From NCBI RefSeq assembly GCF_014905175.1, contig NC_057790.1, positions 10,230,001-10,294,000 of the forward strand: a DNA stretch of 64,000 nt, given 5' to 3'. A program made the position numbers and the translations under genes. Position 1 is the stretch's first letter. Each line of letters starts with the position of its first letter. This document shows, piece after piece, positions 11,312 through 22,719 of this stretch. The notes beneath the pieces were generated by a model. The model was not told the DNA's origin and ran no database searches. It worked only from the letters and a program-made list of their open reading frames with translations. This stretch comes from Aphidius gifuensis. Taxonomy: Eukaryota > Arthropoda > Insecta > Hymenoptera > Braconidae.

Positions 11312-11723
11312 TTTTGTTTTTTTTCTTCATACGTATAGTAATGCCCAGCAGAATAAATCTCAGTAATATGACGACAAAATAAAAATTATAATATTAAATA
11401 ATAAAATATCAGAATTATTTAATTTTATTAATATAAATAATAGAAATTATTCACAATAATATCGTCATATTCACGACAATCTCGTGACATTAACGATAAT
11501 ATCGCCATATTCACGACAATCTCGTAGTATTAACGAAATTATCGACGATAATATTGACGATAATTTGACGATAATTTAACGATAATTTTACGATAATTTT
11601 GACGATATTCACAATATTCACGATACGATACGATAATGCCCTCGACGATACGATAATATCGTGAAAATTTGACGATACGATACGATAATGCCTGGATTAT
11701 CGTATCGTATCGTATCGCGGCAA
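11312..11723. mobile_element. hAT-like MITE of TATCGTATCG iterations, truncated
   Basis: The right end TATCGCGGCAACACTA (11,708–11,723) is followed by TTAAAAAT. Body is iterations of ATCGTATCGT, GACGATAATTT and ACGACAATCTCGTGA. It corresponds to the complete element at 43,074–44,116, but here the palindrome breakpoint removes its other half. Confidence 0.8.
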
Positions 11724-11766
11724 CACTATTAAAAATATTTATCTTGTTTTAAAAAATATTTTATTA

Positions 11767-12328
11767 CACTCAGAGAAGGATAAGTTAACAGTTAACATAC
11801 CAATATGTTTACATTAAACATACAAAAGTTTAATGTTAAGATATATATATTAACAATAAACATAGATATTTTAACTGTTAACATACGTATGTTTATAGTT
11901 AACATACGTATCTTTACGCGGCCAAATATTTTGATGCGCCAGTCTACTCTTGATTTTGATGCGTCTTCTCTTCATCTTTTTTTTTGACATTATATTGTGA
12001 TACTATTCTAATTGTAATATAATATAATATGTACTCGTGTTGTCATAAATTTAATTAAATTTAGTTTTTTTGTAAATTCATTCTTAATTTTACATTCAAT
12101 TTTTATATTTACATACGTAAATGTCTTCAACTATCAGCCAAACCTTCAAATTGTGTCAATTTCAGATATCTTAATAGTTAACATACGCATATTTACTTTT
12201 AAGATACGTATGTTTAATGTTAATATATATATCTTTGATGTAAACTTATCAGCCACCACCCATTTTAACATGGCATATGTTAACATTAAACAGGATATGT
12301 TAACTGTTAACATATCCTTTTCTGTGTG
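11767..12328. mobile_element. TA-flanked MITE made of GTTAACATA/TATGTTAAC iterations
   Basis: Ends CACTCAGAGAAGGATAAG and, inverted, CACACAGAAAAGGATATG continue into matching AGTTAACAGTTAACATA, giving about 34-bp inverted termini flanked by TA on both sides. The body repeats GTTAACATACGTATGTTTA-type words. The mirror copy is at 42,474–43,035. A TA duplication suggests a mariner/Tc1-type transposase in trans (inference). Confidence 0.8.
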
Positions 12329-13845
12329 TACATTCAATCGATTACATTAATGTGTAATGTCCTGCGATGTGACGATGTCACAATGTAAAAAAATATAATA
12401 ATGTTAATGTTTAGTTCGGGCGTCCGACGCCAGGGGGCTACGCATCGTTTGCCTTTTTTCAACTGCCCAGTATACACGCTTCGCTTAACCGGGAGCGTGT
12501 GGCAAGGAAACGTTGGCAAGGAAACGTTGGAAATTCCAATTAGGTTTTAATGAATATTTTTTCCTATGAAAGATGTTAGGCTAAACATTAACACAAACAC
12601 TCATTTTTAATAATTTTAAATAAATAAAAACTTACATCTAATTTGCGTTACATCTACAAAAAGATAAAACCTCAAATAAAACAATAAAACTAATATGTAA
12701 CAATACACCAATGTAATGAACACGTGTAAAACATTAATGTACTTGTATGGATAAATAAAGAATTCTTAAAAGTCAAAGTCAGGAAACGTTGGCTATTTTT
12801 GGTACAGATTAAATGCTCTGGTTTTAGCTCTTTGCCAACTGGAAACGTATGCCCAGTGGTAAGCCCGCTTACCCCCACGATATTGTTCTAAAGTGTGTGT
12901 GTGAGAGAAGTAGTACCGGTAACGGACTACAATTAGACCAGGTGGTAGTACCGGCAACGGACTGCCTACAATTAATTACGATTACCGCTGGGAACGGGGT
13001 ATGAGTAATTAAGGAGAAAGAGTTAACTAGACCAGTAGTGAGATCCAGGGCGCGTACATCGCGGAGATTCACGAGACCACGATATCAAGAAACCACGAAT
13101 CTACGAGTAAAGTCAAGTTAATTGGGATAATTGAATAATATAATTGAACAATTGAATAATCGAATCAAGAAATTGAATAATATTCGGGAATTTAAACTGA
13201 ATAAATTGAATAATTTGGAAATATACACTATACATTATTAATTGATTTGTACTATTTATTAACACACGAAGACCCTGAACCACCTACCAGAACTGAGCCG
13301 GCAACCAGTTTTAACATTTTGGTATTTGAACCTATTGTGAATACCATAAAGTATCACGAATTCACGATATACATTACAGCGATAAACGCCGGACTTTTTC
13401 AATTTTTATCATTAAATTATATATACAGGGTCAATATATATGTATATTAATTGGTCATTAATTATATATTGAATCATATGTTAATGGCCACGGAAACAGT
13501 CAATTACATCAAAGAATTGTAAGATTACAAAGAAGCTAAAAATAAATATTCGGAAATAGACAGACAAATAGGCAAAATATTAAGATAATTCAATAAACGA
13601 ATTGAGAGTGAAGTAAAAACCAACTTGAAGGAATAAGTAACCTCTAAATTATTTATCCCTTCAAGTGGGATAACGTTATACATATTAAAAACATAAACAC
13701 GTAGAAATAAGTATCGAATAAATCATAGTTTCAAATATAAGAAGTAGTCGATAATTAGTAGAAAGTAATTTATATAAATGTTTAATTGTTATCACCAGCA
13801 TCAAGCAACAAGGAGGGTCAACAACAAGATGAGGTCGGCAAAATA
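12329..13845. other. gene-poor stretch, possible LTR fragment
   Basis: TGTAATGTCCTGCGATGTGA near 12,355 resembles the start of the LTR-like sequence at 52,026. The following interval has G+C-richer patches (12,415–12,530, 12,840–13,080) but no supported gene. It is mirrored in the right arm at about 40,960–42,473. Confidence 0.35.
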
Positions 13846-13849
13846 TATC

Positions 13850-14345
13850 AAGCGCTACTTACCTCGTAACCCAAGTACAATCGTTTGCAGACGATGATGT
13901 GGTCTATGCACCAGATGGGAAGAATTTTGGCGTAAAACAAGATATCATCAAGGGAGAAGGTGTACAACCAGTAGAGGGTGTCTCCTGTATAGTAATATAC
14001 CAGAATGTTCACAGAAACAGTGAAACGCTTTACTGCATGAAATGTTACACCGGAGAGCGAGATCCAAACAGTGAAGAAATATACTTATTAATGCATAACT
14101 CACAACTGTGATCCGAACATGGAGCAAGTATCATTAAATGTGCACGTTGTAAAAGGGAACTCATGAAACGACATTGGACTACATGTTGTACAACCTGCGA
14201 CAGAAAAGTTACCACAAACAACTGTGAACTAGTCGTCAAGGTCAACAATAAAGGTTCTAGAAACACAAGTCCCAAGTATTTACAGCGTGGTTACACTGTA
14301 TTTCGTAGCTCTCACTTATGGACAACCAACCAAAAGTTGCACTGT
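13850..14345 (+). pseudogene. zinc-binding ORF fragment (left-arm copy)
   Basis: One reading frame runs from about 13,850 through a TGA at 14,109–14,111 to about 14,345. Before the stop it reads SFADDDVVYAPDGKNFG and then LYCMKCYTGE; after it come IKCARCKRELMKRHW and TTCCTTCDRKV. The spacing of CxxC, CxxC and CCxxC suggests a small zinc-ribbon-like module. I do not recognise the family. The same stop is present in the right-arm copy, so it predates the duplication. The frame ends at the CACTGTAAAA terminus of the next repeat, so the 3' part may be lost. Confidence 0.5.
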
Positions 14346-15960
14346 AAAAAAAATCGTTCTAAAATAAAACTTAAATATCTCGGAAAAAATCGTCTTTATC
14401 TCGAGATAAATTTATATTGAGTCGAAAAGAAAAAGATCTTAATTCGAGATAATTTTTTGCGTTTGTAGAAAATACATTTGTTTGGATATGAGAAAAAATA
14501 GTGTCTAATGAATACGGTTGAGTGTTGTCAGAAAACATAGTTTGTTTCCAGGTAAGTGGTATTTATTTCTATTTAATCGTAAGGTTTTTTATATTGAAAC
14601 TAAAAATTTCTGATGTGATACTTTTGAGTGTCAAGTTGAGATTAAAGAATCTCCTATAATTCTTAATGTATTTCGATTTAATATTCTTATATTTCAAAAT
14701 AAACGGAAAAAATTTGTTTTTTTTTCTTTTAAGTTCCAATTTAAGATAAAAATATCTCAAATTTTGACTTACATTATTTCAATTAATATTAAAATGTTCC
14801 AAGAAAAAACTAACAAATTTTAATGTTTTACTATTAAGTATGAAGTTGAGTACAAATTATCTCAAATTCAAACAAAATAATTTTATTTTTTCATCTTTAT
14901 ATATTTATTTGAGATGAAAATATATCAACGTTTAACTTTTATAAATTCATTAAATATTTAAATGTTTTGAAAAAAAATTATAAATCTTTAATGTTTTACT
15001 ATCAAATTTTAATTTGAGTCCAAAGTATCTCAAAAGAGATTTATTATGTTTCAATTTAATATTTTATAATCTCGAAATGAATAAAAAACTTTTTTTTTTT
15101 TTACATTTCAGTATTTATTTGAGATGAAATTATCTCAAATTGTAACTTATTTTATTTCATTGTGTATTAAAATATTTTTGAAAAATACTTAAAAATTTCA
15201 ATGTTTTACTATTAAGTATGAAGTTGAGTACAAAATATCTCAAATTCAAACAAATTATTTTTATTTTTTCATCTTTATATATTTATTTGAAATTAAAATA
15301 TATCAAATTTTAACTTTTATAATTTTATTAGATATTTAAATGTTAAAAAAAAAAATCATAAATCTTTAATTTATTACTATTAAATTCCAATTTAAGTTCA
15401 AAGTATCTCAAAAGAGATTCATCGTGTTTTAATTTAATATTTTATAATCTTGAAATGAATGGAAAACTTTCTATTTTTTTTACATTTCAGTATTTATTTG
15501 AGATGAAATTATCTCAAATTTTAACTTATTTTATTTCATTGTATATTAAAATATTTTTTAAAAATACTTAAAAATTTCAATGTTTTACTATTAAGTATGA
15601 AGTTGAGTACAAAATATCTCAAATTCAAACAAAATATTTTTATTTTTTTATCTTTATATATTTATTTGAAATTAAAATATATCAAATTTTAACTTTTATA
15701 ATTTTATTAGATATTTAAATGTTAAAAAAAAAAATCATAAATCTTTAATTTTTTACTATTAAATTTTAATTTAAGTTCAAACTGTCTCAAAAGAGATTCA
15801 TCGTGTTTTAATTTAATATTTCAATACCCAAAAGTAAATGAAATAGATTTTTTTTTTTTCACATTGTAGTATAAATTTGAGATAAAAATATCTGAAAAAA
15901 AAATGATCTTAATTATCAATTTAATAATAATTTGATCATTCAGTCTTAATATATAATTAT
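14338..15960. repeat. ~375-bp tandem repeat with ATCTCAAATTTGAGAT words
   Basis: Starts with CACTGTAAAAAAAATCG at 14,343 and an ATCTCGAGAT core. From there the phrase TATGAAGTTGAGTACAAA recurs at about 14,838, 15,218 and 15,595 (period near 375 bp). Each unit contains TTGAGATGAAATTATCTCAA and a GTCCAAAGTATCTCAAAAGA phrase. Mirror copy at about 38,880–40,463. Confidence 0.85.
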
Positions 15961-18137
15961 AATAATTAATTTATTCATTTATAGGGCAATTTATTTTTCA
16001 TTTAAAATGCCAATTCACTAGTTCATTTGAAATACCAGCTGGTACTAGTCAGTTGGAGATTTTTTAAAAAATCTAGTTTGACCGTAAAATCAGCATGCAT
16101 GTAAATGTTCACAGTATAAAAAATTCATAAGAAAATGTCAAATGCCCATAAGCCATCTACTGGCAAAAAAATCAAAACAATGATAATAAAATTTAAAATA
16201 ATTACATCAAAATAATTTTTATGTAATTAAATATAGAATACGCTAATTAAATCAAATGCATTTTATTCAAATAATGTTATTATCAATATTATTATTATTA
16301 TCAATGAGTTTTTATAGGGTAGAATTATTGAAATTTTTATATACCTATTAATAGTTTAAAAGAAAAAAAAAAAAACAGTTTAATTTTTTTCTATTAAAAA
16401 TTATGTATAAAATAAAGCATAATTAATCAAATATTTTTTGCGCTAGGCTTCAGTATAGCAACAATAATTAATTTTTATTATAAATTATGACAAAATTTAT
16501 AATAGTATTGGATACATTTAAGCTTTTTTTTTTTCAAGTATTTATTTATGATTATGATAAACTTTAGAAAATATAACTATTACAAACACTTGATGCAACA
16601 GAATTTTTTTTTAATACCAATTTTGTAATAATACAATACAAACGTGATGTTTTTAATTTAATTTCTAGTCATGATATTTTTAAAACTAAAAAGCTTTTTT
16701 TAAGCCATACAAATAGAATCTTTGCTCATTAGTGCATTACTTATTTTTGACTATAAATAATTTTCATAATAGTTATGAGGTTTTTGTTGTTTTTAAATGT
16801 AATTAGAAAAAATTACAAGTATCATTTTTTTTCTTGATTTTAACTAGCTAAATTTCTTTGAAATTTATGAAATATTAGTTATCATTATTTGTTATTAAAA
16901 TAAAACAATTATTAACTTTTTGTCTGTAGTCAAAAAAAAAAAAAAAAAGATCTAAGATTCTAATAATTTAATTCGTTTTTATCTTGTTTAATTTATATTT
17001 TGTTCTCTGCACGTTAATACTTGGAATATAAATTTTTTTTCTTCAATAAAAACTATTATATAATTTATTATTTTTAAAATTTTAATTATCTAATAAATAT
17101 ATAATAATAATTGTTATTATTAAAAAATATTGATATTATTAATATGATTTTTTTTTTTTTTTTTTTTTTTTGCTAACGATTGTAGATTCTGATACACTTT
17201 ATTCATTTTTAAAAAATAAAAAAAAAAACAATTAAAAATGTTTTTCATTCATTTTTTTTTGACACATTATATTTTTATAGACACTTTTAATTTTTCTTTA
17301 TAAAAAATTATTCAGTTAAAAATGAATAAATTAATTATTAGTCTAAATTAATTCTCTAGCAATATTTTCGATGGAATTAATTTAGACTACAAATTATTCC
17401 ATAATATCCATTTTTTATTCAGTATCATATAATGTGTCATTATATTTACTAGATGTATTTTTAGTTTTAATATTATCTATTTTTTCATAAAAAATATTAT
17501 TATAAATATTTGTTGAAATTTGATAATGATGTCAAGTTTTTGGCTCATATATTACACTCCTAAAAAAAAAACAAGTCAATAATAATAATAATAGATAAAT
17601 TAATAATAATTTAAATATAACAATAAAAATTAATACAAGCAAATGTAGCCAATGATTTGACATGATTACTACTGGCAATTATATAAAATGGTGCACCACG
17701 TTTCAATGCAAGATGTTCAGTAATGAATATTCCATGTATTATTTATTATTTTAAGTCTATTGAATCATCAACATCATAAGATGTTTCAATAGTAACATTT
17801 AACGTATGATTTGTTATTTTTATATTTTGTTAATTTTATTATTTCTTTATGCTGTTTAATAATTTTATTTATTATTTTATTTGTTACTTGTTTTACATAT
17901 TCATTTCTTTTGTAAAACGTTTTACGTATGCAGCATTTTTATATTTGTAATAATATTGTTTTTTATTTTTATCGTTTAATTTTTTTTTTTTTGTGCTCTG
18001 CACGTTAATACTTAATATATTTTTTGAATAATCTAATGTATATATATTGAATTTTGCTCATCAGAAAAACATGAAATTAATTTATCATATTATTTTTTAT
18101 ATATCTAATATTTTTCTTATCAAAAAAATCATTTTTT
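15961..18137. other. no recognisable gene
   Basis: Very AT-rich sequence. Contains an inverted repeat AGTCTAAATTAATT/AATTAATTTAGACT at about 17,340–17,388 and two copies of CTCTGCACGTTAATACTT near 17,003 and 17,998 that could mark ends of a small element. A run of about 23 T lies near 17,150. Mirrored on the right arm at 36,667–38,880. Confidence 0.45.
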
Positions 18138-20560
18138 TTATTTATATTCAACTTTTCTTTTTTTGCTTTGTAAATTATTTAAGTCTTTAGCAAATGTTTT
18201 TTTTTTTTTATTCAATATTTTTATATCATCTTTTTCAACTTCTTCTGATGAACTATTATCAATAACTTCTAAACTTTTTCTTTCTTCATTTGATGAAGTT
18301 ATATTATCATTATCGTCGCTAACATCCATATTTTGTATTTCAGCACTTTTGTTTTGTTGTTGTTTTTCTTGCTGTTGTTGTTGCTTTGGTTGTTGTTGTG
18401 GTTCTGGTTGTTGTTGCTTTGGCTGTTGTTGTGATTCTGGTTGTTGTTGTTGCTTTGGCTGTTCTTGTTGTGGCCCTGGTTGTTGTTGTGGTTCTGGTTG
18501 TTGTTGCTTTGGCTGTTGTTGTTGTTCTGGTTGTTGTTGTTGCTTTGGCTGTTCTTGTTGTGGCCCTGGTTGTTGTTGTGGTTCTGGTTGCTGTTGCTGT
18601 TGGTGAAATGAAATATCATTATTTTTTCAAATTTTTTTTCTAACTTATACATTGATTATTAGCAATTTTGGTTATTATGCCATAAACTTGTGTATTTTGT
18701 TTACTTGCCTGGTCTTGTAATGTTCTTTGAATATTATTTAAATTTTGATCACCAATTCGATTTGTGTTTGAAATTCTTTTCAAGTCTACCAGTATGCCGG
18801 TAGCTCCAGAATCTATTTGTGGTAAATCCATTTTATATATGAATCTTTGAATGATTCCCCACAAGACAGAACTTTCTTTTGGAAATCCTGTTCCCAATAC
18901 ATGAAAGCTTTTAAACAATGTATCGAAGGCAACGATGATATTTTTCATTAGCCAAAGATTTTTATTGATGCAAATGTATATTTCATCAATATTTTCCCAA
19001 TCTTCACCCACAGCAATCATCATTGGTGACACTGAACTACCCCTGTTTTTTAGTTCATTGGCTCGTTCGTCATATGCTTTATTAATTTCTGTAATATCCT
19101 AGACAGAAAAATAAAAAATATACTAAGATTAATAAAAATAAAATAAAATAACTTCTAACATGGATTATCATGAAAAAAAGTCATAAGATTATTAAATGAA
19201 ATTATTTTGAAATTAAATAAAAAAATATAACACTTGTTAAAAATTTACTTAAAATTAATGAAACAAAAAAAAAATAAATAAATAAAATAACTTTAAATAA
19301 AAAAATATATTAATTTTTTTTCATTTTTTTTTTTTATGAAAATAATTTTCATTTTAATCAAAATTTGTTCTTTCAAAATTTTATTTTTAATCTTTATAAA
19401 AAATGTGTAAAAAGTTTTTACCTTTACTAGAATTAACATGCTTAATTGACATTTTTCAACTGATGTTTTTAATGTCAAAGATGTCCTTCCACGTGGAGCA
19501 ATCAACATTGGCAACATTCTTATTTTTGCAGCAAAAATGACATTGGTATTGTTGGAATTTTCAATTAATCTTTTGGCATTATCAATATCCATTTGCCACT
19601 TTCTTTTTTTCTTCCAAACGAAGTTGTAATAAATTTTAAAAAATTGTCAAAATTAGCTTCATTAAAACCAATTGCTAATGGATACCACGATAAGAAATCT
19701 TGATCAACGAGTTGTGGTCCTTCATCACTTTTTAAATTTCTACTTTTCAATATAATTTTCAATTGTATAAAATGGTATTTTATCAGGATCATTATTTTTT
19801 TTTTTATTTTTTTTCAATGTTTTTTTTTCTTTTTGAAATGCATCAAGATCTTTTTTGCGTAAACACTCAGTTCCATTCCATGCCTCAATAGTTTTATCTA
19901 ATGGTATACAGTCAGGATGGCTTTCTAAATATTCCATGAAAGTCAAAATATCTTGATCCACTACAAAAAAATTATAAATAAATAAATTTATCAATGAATT
20001 TATCATCAATGGAAAATTTTTTTCAGTGATAAAAAAATTATTAAAATTACCTGCTGGTGTTTGTATTTCAGGAGGTGGTGTGACTTCTCTTTCTTTTTTT
20101 AGGCGGTGTCTTTGATTTTTAATTGAACTATGAAAATAACCACCAGGCCCACCTTCGTCTTCTGTTGTATACCAGTAATTAGCATCTTCACCAGGAAATG
20201 CTTCTGCTATTTTTTTAGCTAAATGTTTCTTATCGTAACATGTGAATCTTAAATAAAAAAAGTTTTATTAATTTTACAAATGATATAAATTATAAGTCAA
20301 ACAAATTAAATTCAAAAGTATTTTTAAAAATTGAATATTTATCTCACTTTTGTTTTTTTGTGATAATATACTGTGTTATATAAAATCCAATTAATCGACG
20401 TGTTGACTCTCCATTTTTTAATTTATTAGCCTTTTTGAAGTATTCAACGATTGCTGGTCCTTTACCAAAACTTTTTTTCAATAATATTTTTTGAATATCT
20501 AGACTTGCAATTATTGGGTCGACATAAAAAGTCAAATCTTGTTCATCATCAGTAGAATCC
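18138..20560 (-). pseudogene. transposon-accessory-like gene, left-arm copy (frameshifted)
   Basis: Mirror copy of the multi-exon gene at 34,236–36,666, read on the minus strand. Exons can be followed from 20,560 (DSTDDEQDLTFYVDPIIASL) to the lysine-rich C-terminus ending at 18,138. Relative to the right copy it has a 2-bp deletion at the site of the right copy's stop codon (about 19,738) and further small indels at 19,600–19,640 that break the frame. The Q/P-rich tail is one codon shorter. On the opposite strand the tail gives long Cys/Gly and Val-rich frames, which are artefacts. Confidence 0.75.
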
Positions 20561-20569
20561 TAGAAAAAA

Positions 20570-20900
20570 ATGGCATTGGTTAATGCAAAATTAAATAGGA
20601 CTATTAATAATGCTGCAATAAAAGTATCTAGTTTCATGCATCAAACATATTTTCAATATTCAGAATATTTTATTGAAAATTGGCAACGTGTATTATTATT
20701 AAAATTTAATGATAAAATATTAAATCAAAGTAAACTACGAGTTGATCTCACATTTTATGTTGGACTTGTAACATCTGGTATATTTATAAAACAACAATAT
20801 TGCTTAGTTGTGTGTACAAAGAAGAATATAATAATGCAAATATAATATTAAATTTTTGTCGCCATTGTGATGAAGATTATGTTGGTTTAATACCAAAATG
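20570..20900 (+). pseudogene. small unrecognised ORF, antiparallel to the accessory gene
   Basis: Frame from ATG 20,570 (MALVNAKLNRTINNAA) to 20,845. A +1 shift near 20,812 would continue it as YKEEYNNAN then NFCRHCDEDYVGLIPK to a stop at about 20,900, which has a CxxC-type pair. The right-arm mirror (about 33,885–34,225, minus) has a further in-frame stop. Function unknown. It starts within the upstream intron of the accessory gene on the other strand. Confidence 0.35.
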
Positions 20901-22608
20901 AAGTCAGTAATCAAAATATCTTTATCATTATTTTTTTTTTCGCTATCAAAAGTTTAAATATTAATAAATCAAGTTGTTGTTCTTTGAAACAAAAAAAAAA
21001 ATATATATATATATATTTTTTACAATGAAAAAAATATGTAAAACTAAAAAAATAAGTTATTTTTTTTTTCGTACAATTTATATATAATAAATAAATTCGA
21101 TTACAACATGATCAACAATAATTTTACGTTTTTATGTAAAGTAAAGTGAGACATGGTATATATTTTTTTTTTTCTTTCAAACAAAGAGAATGCTGACGTC
21201 ATTTTTCAGTGATCAAATATAGGTTTATATATATTTAGTTTATAAAAAAATATATTTATTTTGATTGGAAGAAAAAAGTAAAAAATAATTCTTAAACCAC
21301 GATTATATTATATTTATAACAATTATAATTATAATTGACTTACCATTATGTTATGTAAAAAAATAACAAGATGTTATTCTTTTTTTTTTTTGTTCTTTTT
21401 TTTTTACTGAAAAATTATTGACACGTAAAAAAGATTTCTAAACAAACAAAATATCAATTATTTAATTTTTTTTTTTGTAAATTAGACAGGATTTTTTTTT
21501 TTTTTATCAAATAATTATTGAACTTTTTAACTATTTTGTATTAGTCACTTCCCCGCATAGTCACCACAGTTCTCCACATAGTCACTTTTTTTCCATCCGT
21601 TTTTTTAATTTTTTTTTTATTTTGTCAAGGTTCATAAATAAATAAAATATATTGTTTATTATATAAAAATAGAATTGTTCATTTTATATTTAATATTTAC
21701 AAAGAAAATTTAATTCGTTTTAAAAACAATATGGCTTTTAAGGGCGATATTAAAAAATAAACTATACACGGTATGCACAAGCTTGTCGTGGTCTGACAAA
21801 TTTTGATGAATATCAACATGTTAAAGCCGGTTAACGCTTCTATGTAAACTCAGCTGAAGTTGTGCTGGCGCGCAAACACACATACATTGCCATCTTTGTG
21901 TTTTTCACTCTGTCTTTCTTTACCTTGTAATATCAACATACAGACACACACAAAACTTTTGTATGTGACAGAGCATGCGTATATTCGTATATATACTGCA
22001 TTTTATTTTTTGAGTTAATATTTTTATTTTCAAAAAAATTTAAATCTATTATAATAATTTTTTATAAATTTTTTTATTGTTGTATTATGTTTATTGTAGA
22101 ATATGTTTTTATTTATTTCTCAGCTTTTTTTTTTTAATATTAATTTTGTAGAATACAAGTTTGTTTAAACTACAACCACACTACCATATTCAATCATCTA
22201 GATAAGCTAGAAGCATATTTTTTTTCTACATATTTAATACAAAATTAATAAGAATAATAATAATGGCTAAAATGTATTTAATCAATTAAATAAAAATTTA
22301 ATTATTTTCTATCATTAATCTTTTGTTTTTTTTTTTTTTTAACTTTTAAAACTATTGATTGATTGTTTTAATTTTGTTGAATAATATATAAAATTAAAGT
22401 ACAACCATCACGCTTTCAATATTTGAATATATATATATATATAGAATATATACATTCAATATTTTCTGTATGTTCCAAATTTAATTCTCATATTGTGTAA
22501 ATTACATCATTGCTTATAAAAAATTGAAAAAAAAAAAAAAATAGTTGTTATTATTAATAAATGCTGAAACAAGTAGCATTAGTTAATTTTACTATTTTTT
22601 TGCTTTCT
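20901..22608. other. AT-rich spacer with TAGTCAC triplet near 21,543–21,587
   Basis: No gene. TAGTCAC occurs three times in about 45 bp (TAGTCACTTCCCCGCATAG, then TAGTCACCACAG, then TAGTCAC), mirrored at 33,206–33,252. TTAGTCAC and AATAGTCACAAAATAG also occur in or beside the palindromic arrays, so this could be a transposase-binding word (inference). Confidence 0.45.
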
Positions 22609-22708
22609 ACTTGTATTAATAATTTAATTTGCTAAATGAAAAAAATAGTCACAAAATAGTTGATTTATTTTATTATATTTTTTCAATAATTTTTTTTTTT
22701 TTTTTTTA
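22609..22708. repeat. direct repeat flanking the left array, copy 1
   Basis: About 100 bp beginning ACTTGTATTAATAATTTAAT, containing AAAATAGTCACAAAATAG and ending in a T run. Repeated in the same orientation at 26,423–26,520; the two copies bracket the array. Confidence 0.8.
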
Positions 22709-22719
22709 AGAGAGGATTT

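Noticed and set aside
12153..12350. Paired plus and minus frames rich in VNI/TVNI
   Set aside because: Both derive from the GTTAACATA iterations of the TA-flanked MITE.
13881..13915. SFADDDVVYAPDG read as a reverse-transcriptase YADD-type motif
   Set aside because: No other reverse-transcriptase motifs are found around it; downstream sequence is a cysteine-rich module instead.
18163..18643. Cys/Gly-rich and Val-rich plus-strand reading frames (147 and 85 residues), mirrored at 36,158–36,641
   Set aside because: They are antisense to the CAA/CCA-rich Q/P tail of the accessory-like gene; trinucleotide bias keeps all frames open.
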